A DNA stretch of 64,000 nt from Phymorhynchus buccinoides (lineage: Eukaryota > Mollusca > Gastropoda > Neogastropoda > Raphitomidae): contig CM065691.1 in assembly GCA_017654935.2 (NCBI GenBank), positions 29,596,714 to 29,660,713 of the forward strand. The letters are read 5' to 3'. Position 1 is the stretch's first letter. Each line of letters starts with the position of its first letter. Shown here one piece after another: positions 11,077 through 21,089 of this stretch. The position numbers and the translations under genes were made by a program. A model generated the notes under the pieces. That model did not search any database. It saw only the letters and a program-made list of their open reading frames with translations, and was not told the DNA's origin.

Positions 11077-12861
11077 GAGAGGAAGCTTACCTGCTATTAC
11101 TGTGGGGAGTTAGGACATGTTAAGAGGAGTTGTCCCTCTTTCCGCAGGGATCATAAGAGTCACCGCGGGATTCCACCAAGGTCCAGGGTGCAGAGACTCG
11201 AAGTTCGTCAAGAAGATTGGACCTGCCCCACCTTTTTGTCTAAGGTCAACGACGAGGTCACCTGTACTGTCCGTGACACAGGAGCCACCACAGTCTTCGT
11301 TGACGCAAAGTTGGTTCCCGACGACGCGCCAAGAGGCCCTGTTTGTGAAGTTGTAGGAGCTGAGGATCAGATGAAAGCGCGTAGAGAAACAGCCTTGGTG
11401 CATATGTCTACCCCTTACTTCTGTGGGAGAGTTTGGGCTGTGTTGCTTCGGGATCCTGTTAATTCGTTGCTACTGGGAAACAGTGTCCATTTTGAGGACG
11501 GAAGAGCCAGTGAACTGTCTACTGAGTTGCCCAGGGAGACCCTTGGGGCTGTTACCACCCGCGCTGCTGGAAAGCAACGTGATCTCCTGAGGCCTGTGCT
11601 TCGCCCTGTGGGAGAAGAGGTTGCCGCCCAGGTGTCCAAGGAGCAGTCCGTCGATATGCAACGTCAGGACACTACCCTGGATGGACCCAGGCAGCTTGCA
11701 GCCAAGTCCTCAAAGACAAAAGGGGCAGCGCGCTACTTTTTCAAGAAGGAAGTCTTATACAGAGTTTTTGAGAAAGGCACGGCACGCGCCAAGCAAGTGA
11801 TGGTTCCCAGGAAGCTGAGACCCTTGGTTCTGGAAGTCGGTCACAACACCCCTCTGGCTGGACACCTTGGCAGTAAAAAGACCCTTGAGCGCATACGCCA
11901 GTCCTTCTATTGGCCAACACTGGATCGTGATGTGAGGAACTATGTCAGATCCTGTGACATCTGCCAGAGGACAACACCCAAGGGACGCAACACCAGGGTG
12001 CCCCTAGGGACAGTGCCCATTTTGGGAGTTCCCTTTGAAAAAGTTGCTATTGACATCGTAGGACCCATCATACCCTGCAGCAGGAAAGGTCATCGGTATC
12101 TGTTGGTGATCGTGGATTATGCAACAAGATACCCGGAAGCATTCCCTCTCAAGGGAATCGATTCAGAGACTGTCGCTGGTGCTTTGTGGGAGGTATGGAC
12201 AAGATTGGGTTTCCCCAAGGAGGTTGTCACCGACAATGGAACCCAATTCACATCCGATTACATGAAGCAGGTCAACCAGTTTTTGGCAATCAAGGGCCTT
12301 GTGACTAGTCCCTATCATGCCCAGGCAAACGGTCTTGTCGAACGCTTCAACGCGACCCTGAAAACCATGATCAAGCGCCTGTGTCAGGAGAGACCAAAGG
12401 ACTGGAACGAATATGTGTCGGCTGTGCTGTTTGCATACCGCGAGGTACCCCAGGAGTCAAGTAGATTCTCCCCCTTTGAGCTCCTCTATGGCCGTACTGT
12501 ACGAGGTCCCATGGCTCTGTTGAAGGATCTTTGGACAGCCGAAAGTCAGGATCCAGGAAGCCGTACTGATGCAGAGCACATTGTCGCGCTTCGGAGCAAA
12601 ATTGCCGACACCTGTGCACTTGCTAGGCAGCATCTGCAGGAAGCTCACAAAAAGCAGAAGCAGCGTTATGATCTTAAGGCAGTGAATCGGTACTTCCAGG
12701 TTGGAGAAGAGGTGTTGTTGTTGTTGATTCCAATCCGTCACAACAAATTACAGATGACGTGGCAAGGCCCATACAAAGTCACAGAACGTGTGGGTGATTG
12801 TGACTACAGGATTTGCATCAACGGCAAGGTGAAGTTGTACCATATCAACTTACTAAGTTAA
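11077..12861 (+). CDS. pol: Gypsy Pol fragment: zinc knuckle, protease, integrase (Gmr1-like order)
   Basis: One open frame carries a CCHC knuckle (CYYCGELGHVKRSC, near 11,092-11,133), then an aspartic protease with DTGATTVF (near 11,276), a linker with AVTTRAAGK, and a complete integrase. The integrase has an HHCC zinc domain (GHNTPLAGHLGSKKTL ... CDICQR), the catalytic triad in AIDIVGPI, TDNGTQF and NGLVERFNATLK, and a GPY/F module (GPYKVTERVG) ending HINLLS. No reverse transcriptase or RNase H lies between protease and integrase. That is the order of Gmr1-like gypsy elements, in which integrase precedes RT. The frame ends at the junction with a LINE at about 12,861, so RT, RNase H and the 3' LTR are missing. 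The alternative is an in-frame RT/RNase H deletion from a normal gypsy. Confidence 0.85.
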   Translation, partial: ERKLTCYYCGELGHVKRSCPSFRRDHKSHRGIPPRSRVQRLEVRQEDWTCPTFLSKVNDEVTCTVRDTGATTVFVDAKLVPDDAPRGPVCEVVGAEDQMKARRETALVHMSTPYFCGRVWAVLLRDPVNSLLLGNSVHFEDGRASELSTELPRETLGAVTTRAAGKQRDLLRPVLRPVGEEVAAQVSKEQSVDMQRQDTTLDGPRQLAAKSSKTKGAARYFFKKEVLYRVFEKGTARAKQVMVPRKLRPLVLEVGHNTPLAGHLGSKKTLERIRQSFYWPTLDRDVRNYVRSCDICQRTTPKGRNTRVPLGTVPILGVPFEKVAIDIVGPIIPCSRKGHRYLLVIVDYATRYPEAFPLKGIDSETVAGALWEVWTRLGFPKEVVTDNGTQFTSDYMKQVNQFLAIKGLVTSPYHAQANGLVERFNATLKTMIKRLCQERPKDWNEYVSAVLFAYREVPQESSRFSPFELLYGRTVRGPMALLKDLWTAESQDPGSRTDAEHIVALRSKIADTCALARQHLQEAHKKQKQRYDLKAVNRYFQVGEEVLLLLIPIRHNKLQMTWQGPYKVTERVGDCDYRICINGKVKLYHINLLS

Positions 12862-14032
12862 AGGCTAAATCTCATATCAACAATTTTTATCCCAATCATT
12901 TCAAAAATGTTACTGACGGTTCTTTACTAGACAATAATGCAGGCTGTGGATTTGTCATTCCCACTTTAAAAATCGAAAAATCTTTTTATCTTGGTAAAGA
13001 CTTCTCCATTTTCACAGCTGAATTAGTAGCAATTTTAATGGCTATTCAGTATGTTATAGATGTTCCATTTCACTTCTATGGTGTTCTTTTTTGTGTAGAT
13101 TATAAATCTGTTCTTCAAGCTTTAGAATCAACAAGTCCAAAAACCAGGACTGAAATCATTACAGAAATTTGAATACTTATCCATATTCTTATATTAAGAG
13201 GCATCACAGTTGATTTTTGTTGGATCCCATCTCATTGTTCGATTTCTGGAAATGAATGGGCTGATCGTACTGCTCGGGCAGGGGCAAACAAATCTGCTAA
13301 TTCTACGGATATTCACATTCCCTTGAGTTTGCAAGAAGGCTATTCTCTCTTACAAAGAGCTTCTTTTGAACATTTTGATAAAATCTACAAAGAATCTATG
13401 CTTCACAAAATACATAAACCTGAATCTTCCATAAAGTGTTGTTTAAACTCCCGATCATGGAAGTCTCAGAAAAGAGATTCCTTAGTAAATTATGTATTTC
13501 TTAATAGAAATGTAAACAAACATCCAAGACGCCTTAAAAAGTTTGTTTCACTACTTTATAGACTTAAGCTAAATGCTTTTAAAACTAAATTCACAAAAAA
13601 TCTTCAATGTGTATGCGGTGCTATTGATAATTGTACAACACACATTCTATATTATTGCCCTTATTTTGAATCAGCCCTTTCAGAATTCAGAAAAGATTAA
13701 TCCAAATGTATATTCCAAGATGCCGTATCTCTTTTGAATTTTGTACAAACTTTAATGTTAAGTCCATTTGGCTCGTTTCTATGATTGCTGTTGGGTTTTT
13801 GTTTATAGAATGTTTGCATTTTGATTTTATAATAGTTCAATTCTGGAGTTTTTATTTTATTTTATTATTATTATGTTGCGTTTTTTAAAAACTGTTTTAA
13901 CTAAGCATACATCCCCTAATGTTACTGATAAATATGCACTTTAAGCACACACAGATACACATGCACATACCCACACACTTTCATGTATAATATCACTTAT
14001 AAGTGAAAAGGCGTTAAATTAAAGAACAACAC
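12862..14032 (+). pseudogene. 5'-truncated LINE: RNase H and ORF2 C-terminus
   Basis: 3' end of a non-LTR retrotransposon of an RNase H-bearing clade (I/Nimb-like). The frame beginning near 12,880 reads VTDGSLLDNNAGCGF (first catalytic Asp), FTAELVAILMAIQ (Glu) and FCVDYKSVLQAL (Asp). A TGA interrupts at 13,170. After it come WIPSHCSISGNEWADRTAR (last Asp region) and, to 13,698, a C-terminal CVCGAIDNCTTHILYYCP motif of the CxC...H...C type. The 3' UTR ends in GGCGTTAAATTAAAGAACAA, followed directly by (CA)n. Endonuclease and RT are absent. The 5' end abuts gypsy integrase without recognisable intervening sequence. Confidence 0.8.
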
Positions 14033-14050
14033 ACACACACACACACACAA
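14033..14050. repeat. (CA)n at the left edge of the inverted repeat
   Basis: Homology to the right arm begins at this microsatellite. Its partner is the longer (GT)n at 57,266-57,370. Confidence 0.8.
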
Positions 14051-14160
14051 ACCCGCAATCAGTGAATCATGAATTAATTATTTTATTAATTAATTAAACC
14101 AAATAAACTGCCAGTAAAAATTTTCTAAAAAAAACCACCATCAGTCAAACTAGTTCCTCA

Positions 14161-15400
14161 CCCTCTTGTGCCTGACGCTCTGTGCTCTCAATCACCTCTG
14201 AAATCCTAACCCAAGGGACGTCACTCCGTACAAAAGGGGGGGGTAGCGTCAGAAAAATAATAAAATAAAATATACCCTACCAGATTTTGTGTGTTTTTTT
14301 GTTTTGAATGTGTTGCCGAGATGTCTGTCTGATATGCAAAATGAATTTCAAGATGTTATGGGGATGCATGGCTCCACAAAAAAAATCAAATTGCCAAAGT
14401 GTAGTCGCAAACTGCATTCACTAGTCATTCACTGCCTACTTTTGCAGACTGTTGAAGCCTAACTCGCCCTAACTTGGGCTAAGACGACTGAAATGGAAAT
14501 GTAGTGTTATGATAAATAAGTACCTGTCATTAAATATCTACCTCTCGCATGAGAACTGTACCCATCTAACCCTAACCCTATCCCTAACCCTAACCCTAAC
14601 CATGGAAAGAACCAAAAAATAGAGCAGGAGGGTGTAAATCTACATATTTGCCGATAAATCGATGTACAAGTCCATAAATCCATAATCCGTAAAATTCACA
14701 ATGGCGGACAAACAAACGATTCTGATTGGCTACGCTAGGACTACTTCTAATGCGCATGCGCAGAGGTAAATATTTCATAGGACTACTCATTCATTATGAC
14801 AGTAGATCAAAATCATTGACTTACCCTTTCACTTCACGATCTTATAATTCCTATCTTTCACCAAAAAAAGAATTTTCATCGCTGTCATCACTCGGTGGAT
14901 GCAATAACGACTCGTCATCCATGATGTAAAAGTCGGGAAAATGCCGATGTCAGTAACACGACTTCAAAAATTCGCATCGATCGAACAAACACAAGCTCGC
15001 CGCCGAAATAGGTCAGAATACACTCCTTACTCATCACTTCGCGATCTCATAAGTCCCATATTTCACAAAAATAGGACTATTCATTGCTTTCCTCAGTCAA
15101 TGGACGCCATAACTGTTCGTCATCCATATTGGAAAAATCGCGAAAATGCCGAAGTCGGTCACTAATTTTCAAAAATTCATATCTTTCAAACCAATCGGCC
15201 TAGAAGCCATTGCAAGCAACAGGACGGAAGTGTAATCTATAGCGAAAGCGAGGCTGAAGCGCTCACGTGACTGCCATGTGATAGAAACAAAATGGAAGCG
15301 CCCTAACCGGCCACGTGGAATCCGTACGTTCCCGAACGTTCTAGACGTTTCCGATCCGATTTTTTTTTGAACGTTCACGACCGTTCACCGCACAAGAGAG
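14161..15400. mobile_element. 1.24 kb insertion absent from the right arm
   Basis: The right arm holds the uninterrupted site (57,151 region, reverse strand: TTCCTCATTAATTATATT). Here the site is split between TTCCTCA and TTAATTT. The inserted DNA begins CCCTCTTGTGC and ends GCACAAGAGAG, a 9-11 bp terminal inverted repeat, with no visible target duplication. Insertion between A and T without duplication recalls Helitron-type transposition, but the termini do not fit the TC...CTRR rule. Inside are CCCTAA-like repeats (14,566-14,600), two diverged copies of a unit of about 206 bp (starting near 14,830 and 15,036) and GAACGTTC palindromes near the 3' end. No ORF of note. Confidence 0.75.
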
Positions 15401-15752
15401 TTAATTTATATTAAAACAAAGATCACTTGAGTTGATGTAGCTGTCATACACTTGTTAATAACTGGAAACTTTACTTTTTCCTATCACTTGGTAATGGTAT
15501 GTAATAGTGAAAACTAATACACAGCATTTGAATTTTCATCTACAGTTAAAACAGACAAGACAAACCACCCAAAACAAAACAGACTATGGCATGAAACTCC
15601 TTTTAAAAAAAAGGAAAACTATGAAGTGGTAAAGCCGCAAGTGCATGTCTATAAATTTACTATTTTGCAGATATTACATGCTCCAAGTAGGGGATATAAA
15701 TTAATACCACTTTTGACATTTTCCTGTCAAATTCTGCACACAAAAACAACAA

Positions 15753-16140
15753 CCGCCATGGTGTAGTGGTTAGTGTCGCGGACTACTGGCTGGGAGGTCT
15801 CGGGTTCAAATCTCATCAGAGGCAAGGGTATTTTCGGTCATGGACCGACTCCTACCCAGAGTGAGTGGCTGTGGGCTCAATGGGAAGACTGAAGACACAC
15901 AGTCGAGCTTCATCCGCTTAACGGATGCGATTCTGAGTGTTGCTCTAATTTCAAGACCAACAGTGCAGGTGTCTGTAGTTCTTGGGCCTGGTTAATGCCG
16001 GGATATCATTATGAAAGGAAGCGTAGAATACAGCCCTATCATGCAGTCTCAGACCGATACGGAACTCCATAGCATCATCATCATCATAGTCATCCGTCTC
16101 ATTTCCATCAATCATTAAACATTTTGTTTTTAAATGTCTC
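15753..16140 (+). mobile_element. tRNA-derived SINE
   Basis: The head is tRNA-like. TGGTGTAGTGG at 15,759-15,769 fits the RNA polymerase III A box and GGTTCAAATC at 15,803-15,812 fits the B box, with an anticodon-arm-like stretch between. A long non-tRNA body follows. The right-arm allele lies at about 56,385-56,768 on the minus strand. Confidence 0.75.
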
Positions 16141-16169
16141 AAATTCTGTGGCTTTGCAAGCCCTGCTCT

Positions 16170-16575
16170 CATGGTGACCTCAGTTTCGGTTTCCGATCCA
16201 GTCTATGCCTTGGTGCGTTCGGGTCAAATTGATGGGGATCAGTGTGTTCTGGGGAGATGTCGGTGGACGGTCGTGGTGGCGCCCTCGGAGGACCTCACTC
16301 ACGCTGGCTCCGCGACTAAGAGAATAATGTCATCAGTAGGGGGCTTAGTAGGTGGTGTCCTGAACAGGCTCTACTGAACTCCACCGAAGTGACTCAGCAG
16401 CAGTGCAGTGTCTCCTCAGTTGGTTGCCTCCCTGACAGCCTAACATAGATTCGCTCCTCTTGGACTGCTGGTCTCGGATTCTGCGACCTGAATGTGCGGA
16501 GGTGTGGCTACAAATTGGGACTCGGAATGAGCGGCATGGGAGCACTGTACGGCCCAGAAGATGGGACAGCAAACT
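16170..16575. repeat. Unclassified repeat-like block, present in both arms
   Basis: Sequence with moderately raised GC between the SINE and the CAGGCATGG element. The reverse complement is at 55,965-56,360 with small indels. No coding signal; it could be the 3' part of a longer composite SINE. Confidence 0.4.
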
Positions 16576-16763
16576 TTTTTTTTATATTGTCAAAAAAACA
16601 ATTACAAGCATCAAATTGATTTTAATAATTGATTGATGATCAATACTTAGCGATCAACAAACAGATTATGAATATGATGCCACAGTTTTGCATGAAATTT
16701 AACTTCAACCTGGTAAGGAACTTGTCACTTGGAGACTTCTAAACCATTTTGAGTGTCCTAATT

Positions 16764-16952
16764 GCAGGCATGGGTAGTGGGGGCAAAGTGGTTTTCAAGG
16801 AAAATGGTCAGGGGTCCAGGGGGCCGAAGAAAATTCAATAAATGAGAGTGAAATTTTCACTTTTTCATGCCATTTCAATGCATTTAAAAAAATAATTTTG
16901 TTTCAAACTGTTTCGCGGATTTTCTGCGATTCGCGGAGGTCTACCATGCCTG
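16764..16952. mobile_element. hAT-like MITE, TIR CAGGCATGG, 6-bp TSD
   Basis: Starts CAGGCATGGG and ends CCATGCCTG. Direct repeats TAATTG flank it at 16,758-16,763 and 16,953-16,958. It shares its termini with the larger element at 61,363-62,078. Also present in the right arm (55,588-55,763). Confidence 0.8.
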
Positions 16953-17080
16953 TAATTGTTCACAAACACACTTCCAAACTCATTCCGTTCATTTACTTCC
17001 CATGAATAAATGCATCAGATGGAAAGGGAATCCTTGGACTTGAAAAACTTTGTCAGCCTTCATAGCAAAATCAAACTTAC

Positions 17081-17335
17081 TATCCCACATGTGTTCCTCT
17101 GTGGTGGCGTTGTCGGTGGCGTTGTCGGTGGCGTTGTCGGTGGCGTTGTCGGTGGAGTTCTTACTGATGTTAAGTCTGCACACTGTGTCTGACGTCGGTG
17201 TGCATTTGGACAGAACAACACTGCCATTGGCACACACACTGCAAGCCTCACATTGCGGGCGATCTGTGTCAGACGTGTTCACAAATTGCTCTCCTTCGCG
17301 GCATTTCTCGCATGATGTATCGTGACTGTGGTTAC
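17081..17335 (-). CDS. TNFR left copy, exon 3 (last CRD and stalk)
   Basis: 255 bp in phase 1-1. It encodes [18 protein letters not shown] and [11 protein letters not shown], then (DNAT)x4. TDRPQ here is TDHPQ in the right copy. Confidence 0.85.
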
Positions 17336-18234
17336 CTGATGGAATAAAACCAAGCCAATGAAGAAAAGCATCGTTTAGGACATTCCTCTGTGAAAACTGT
17401 AAGGCTGTCATTGACGTGGTTATGTAATTGATGTAAATAAAACAACATCTTCTCTCTCAATGTATTCTTGTCTCTGGAACGAAGAAAATAAAAAATAAGC
17501 AAATTCTGATTACATTACATCTTGTCTGTGGTTATCTGCTTTATAAAAACAAAATATTAACAAAGATAAAACAAACAAAAAACATGAAAGATGAGTTGTT
17601 TTTTCTCACACAGTGTCCAGACTGTGGCTACTTGGTAAACTTAGAGTGTTCAAATTGTGTGCCATATTTCACGGACTACAAGGGGATACTTTTTTCCTCA
17701 ACTGATTAAACTAAGTTGTGAATTCTATTCATATCGTACCTATTGAGATCGATTATTAGGACGAAAATCGTGAATGAAGCCACGGATGCAGACGACACAT
17801 TCAACGTTAAAAAAAAAAAGGGCAAAGAAAAGGACGAGTTATGAGCTTTATATGACACATTTGATTCAGTGCATTGTGTTAACTGTCAAAGTAATGCATT
17901 GGTTACCTGAATTTTAAAACACACACACACAGAAAACCCAACCTACAGAGCTTCAGAATGTTTTCAGACTTCATGGGTCATATGACTCCTGACTGCAGAA
18001 AATGAGGGGTCCTTTTTTTTTAAAGTTATGGGCCACTAATGTGTTACTAAAACTTTAAACCTATAGTATAGTATATTTCAATACAATGCATTATGAGCAT
18101 AGGCATATGCGTGAATGCGCATGAACACGCGCATGGGAGTGTGTGCATGAACAGAACTCTTATTACCATAAAAAGTAAGTTAGTATTTAGCATACATATA
18201 TGAGAGGAGTGGGGGGGGGGGGTGTTAAGAGACA

Positions 18235-18267
<33 letters not shown>

Positions 18268-18419
18268 TTTGGATAAACTTAGCCCAAAAGTCAGGTAGCT
18301 GTAGATCTAGAAAATAAAACAAGACCATGCAAGTTTTTGTTAGGATGACTGATTGACGTATAATGTTATGATGCATTTGTGACCTGATGGAAAACGAAAC
18401 AAACAAAAAAACCTGATTG

Positions 18420-18466
<47 letters not shown>

Positions 18467-20978
18467 AGTCTCATACTTAATAATTGGCATGCACCAAAAT
18501 ATGCGTGAATTGCGCAGGCGCACCAACAATCTGAAGCTCTGAACCTAGCAGAAGCAACATTATTTTTCAAACACTGTAACTTGTAATGGTTGTAGTTGCT
18601 TGATTCAAAACAAATGTAATTCAAACACATATATATACACATGCACACACACACACACACACAGACAGACAGTCACACACACACACACACACACAGAGTC
18701 ACACACACAGTCACACACACACACATACCGTAATCCTTCACCCGATATCCTTCAGGACACTGTGCGTGCTCACGGCACTTCCAGTGATTGTCAATTGGAT
18801 CCAACGGGTGACGGTGAAACCCCAGGTCACACCGACACTGATGGTTGGTGGTGGGCGTACAATCCTGTACAGCTTTGCCATTCTTTGGGCAGGAAGACTT
18901 GCAGGGCAGGCAGTGGGTTTTGTCGTTCCAGTGGTCCACATATTTGTGGTCTGGACACACCTCGCAAGAGGAGTTGGTTAAATCCACAGTGCAGTGCTTC
19001 ACCACTTTGGTCCCAGGCGGGCATTTGTTGCAAACCACTCCGTTTGCTTCGTAGTAGTGCTGTGGGGCACAGATAATTGCAAAGATATGAAACAAATGTA
19101 CTGATGCATCAGCAGGCAAAAGCTCTTTGGTTTTTAGAGGCAAAGCTCCTCTCTTTTCCCTCGACTCACTGTGAGTGTGACTCACAGTGTCAATAAATAA
19201 ATACACATGGATCATTTTCTTTTACTTTTTCCTTAACCCCTTGACTGCCATAAAACGTATCACATACTAACTTGACATCACTGATGACGTCATCAGATGA
19301 AGAGAAATAACTGGTGTGCTGGTTTTTGCTCTTTAACAGTCAAGAGAGTTATATCCCCAGATCATTTTGCCAGATTGGCTCTATCAGAACTATAAAAAAC
19401 GACCTACCATGTTTTGTCAATAGTAAATGTGAAATGTTTGCAGACGACTCATCCCTCCACTGTAGTGATACAAATGCTAACATTTTTAGTAAACAACCTC
19501 CAAAATGATGTTAAAAATGTTCTCAACTGGACTCAATTAAATCACATGTCGCTGAATGCCAATAAAACGAAATGCATACGTACACGTATCAACTAGACAA
19601 AAAAGACAAAAGATAACTCACAATTTCCACCACTATTTATTTGCAGTAACAAAATTGAAGAAGTTGATTTGCACAAAATATTAGGTGTTGTCATTGATAA
19701 AGATCTGTCTTGGACAGACCATATAAAGTCTTTAGGGAAAGCCTGTCTAGAAAAATAATCCAGCTAACCAAAATAAAAAAAATTCTTGATATCCATTCTC
19801 GTAAACTATATTCTTTAATGCACACATTCTCTCAATGATCGATTATGCTTCAACACTATGGGATAATTGCAGTGATACCAATTTAAAGATTATCCATCAT
19901 ATACAAGTACAAAAAAGCAATAAAAACAATCTTGTTAAAATCAAGCTCACTTATCATTGAAGACTACAAACAACTGGATATACTAAACTTTCAAGACAGA
20001 CTTTTGCTCAAAAAGGCAATCTGCATGCATAATAATTAATATTGTCAACAGAAATGCTCAAAAAAAGATAGCAGACAAATTTAAGACAAACACAAGCAGA
20101 CACACCCATTTGCTATCATTCCCTCGACCAAATCATAATCTATTCAAATCTAGTCTCCTCTATTCAGGTGGGGATTTATGGAACAAATTACCCTCCAATT
20201 TAAAAAAACCCATAGCAAACAAGAAATCTTTTAAGAAAAAAATGAAAATATATTAATATATCTCTTGTAGTTTAACAGAACATAATCTCTCACTTTATTT
20301 TTCTCTTATTTGAAATGAGGGTCAAAATAGAGAAAATGTGTTATGTGAATGTGATGTTATAATGAAGAATTAATGCATATTTCAGTATATATTGTACATA
20401 ATGTTACTCTCCCACTCCCCACCCTCTTCCCTGTTTGTGTAACTTGTTTGTTTCTTTGTTTATTTCCCCCTCTTTTCCTCTTTCGTTATTGTTTACTACT
20501 TTGGAATCTTTAGTTCATTATTTTGTTATTTTTTTACGGATGGCTTGATGAAAAAAAGTATATTATCTGCTTAGTCAATGTTCCATATGGAAATAAAATT
20601 TTGACTTGACACACACACATACAGTGACACACACATGTACACACACACACACACAATAATTTCAATATACAGTGGAACCTCCCTTATAAGACCTCCCATT
20701 ATAAGACTCCCTCCCACATAAGACCTACTTCTCTGAGATATTACCCTTTTTTGTAAGTATTAAAATTACCTCCCTTATATTATGAAAAAAAAAGAGACCC
20801 CTCCATTATAACACCTCATTTTGGATGATTTTTGAAGGTCTTATAAGGGAGGTTCCATTATAATTACAAAATTAGGAAAACGAAGTACACTTACCAATCC
20901 TTCGTCAACAGACGGAACCACCAAAGTCACAATGCTTCCAAGTAACACCAAAAAGAAACTCCAAACCAGATTCCCCAT
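17081..20978 (-). CDS. TNFR superfamily-like receptor, left copy (exons 1-3 only)
   Basis: Type I receptor of the TNF receptor family, expected to bind a TNF-like ligand outside the cell. Exon 1 (20,978-20,895) encodes a 28-residue start with a hydrophobic signal peptide. Exon 2 (19,059-18,729) and exon 3 (17,335-17,081) encode cysteine-rich repeats, followed by a stalk with four DNAT units, each an N-glycosylation sequon. All splice sites are GT-AG, with intron phases 0, 1 and 1. Exon 3 ends EEHMWD before the donor, where the right copy has EEPVTRGD. The transmembrane exon found in the right copy at 57,375 has no counterpart here: homology stops at (CA)n near 14,050 and a LINE and gypsy follow. 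This is probably the allele of the right copy, with exon 4 either displaced beyond the window by insertions or deleted. Confidence 0.85.
17105..17156. repeat. 12-bp coding minisatellite in the receptor stalk
   Basis: Four units of GTCGGTGGCGTT on the plus strand encode DNAT repeats on the minus strand. The right copy has two units (about 55,406-55,435). Confidence 0.9.
17660..17830. repeat. Dispersed repeat copy (as 3,690-3,935)
   Basis: Shares TTCATATCGTACCT and GATGCAGACGACA with the copy at 3,690. It lies in TNFR intron 2 and has an allele at 54,740-54,900. Confidence 0.6.
18211..18266. repeat. Poly-G tracts (12 and 32 G)
   Basis: Runs at 18,211-18,222 and 18,235-18,266, inside TNFR intron 2. 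The right-arm equivalent is poly-C at 54,287-54,352 with different run lengths. Confidence 0.95.
18421..18463. repeat. (CT)n microsatellite
   Basis: Pure CT run in intron 2. The right-arm allele is (GA)n at 54,095-54,131, a few units shorter. Confidence 0.95.
18729..19059 (-). CDS. TNFR left copy, exon 2 (cysteine-rich repeats)
   Basis: 331 bp between a CCACAG acceptor and a GTATGT donor. It encodes Cys-rich spacing starting [14 protein letters not shown] and ending [11 protein letters not shown], and predicts the same protein as the right copy. The donor runs directly into a (GT)n tract. Confidence 0.85.
19314..20612 (+). pseudogene. 5'-truncated LINE RT C-terminus in TNFR intron 1
   Basis: Antisense to the receptor gene. 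Plus-strand frames contain [18 protein letters not shown] (the RT FADD motif) and [17 protein letters not shown], with the C-terminal [20 protein letters not shown] further on. Several stops and frameshifts interrupt it. The 3' end reads TATGGAAATAAAATTTTGAC, followed by a (CA)-rich run. The allele is on the minus strand at 51,971-53,260. Long dead, present in both arms. Confidence 0.75.
20670..20860. mobile_element. Tigger/pogo-like MITE (CAGTGGAACCTCC)
   Basis: Starts CAGTGGAACCTCCCTTATAA after TA and ends TTATAAGGGAGGTTCCA. The last bases have decayed (TTATA for CTGTA). It lies immediately downstream of the exon 1 donor. The allele at 51,722-51,911 is intact at the mirror end. Confidence 0.8.
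20895..20978 (-). CDS. TNFR left copy, exon 1 (signal peptide)
   Basis: 28 codons from ATG, protein start [20 protein letters not shown], then donor GTAAGT. An acceptor-like TTTTGTGCAG lies seven bases upstream of the ATG, so a separate 5' UTR exon is possible. Confidence 0.85.
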
Positions 20979-21089
20979 GTTTGAACTGCACAAAACACAA
21001 GACAGCGTTGTCACTAACTGGAAACAAATCTTGATTTTCCAATACATGTACAATAATGTTCTTTTTTGGGGGGAAACCATGCTGTCCAT

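Noticed and set aside
14566..14600. Interstitial telomere or fusion site
   Set aside because: Only about 35 bases of imperfect CCCTAA inside a defined transposon-like insertion.
15753..15825. Possible functional tRNA gene
   Set aside because: A and B boxes are present but the acceptor stem does not pair and a long repeated body follows; this is the head of a SINE.
18047..18660. ORFs of RERERER or repeated Cys-Val type over GA and GT runs (also 23,000, 47,400, 49,480, 50,330)
   Set aside because: They are translations of microsatellites with no coding support.
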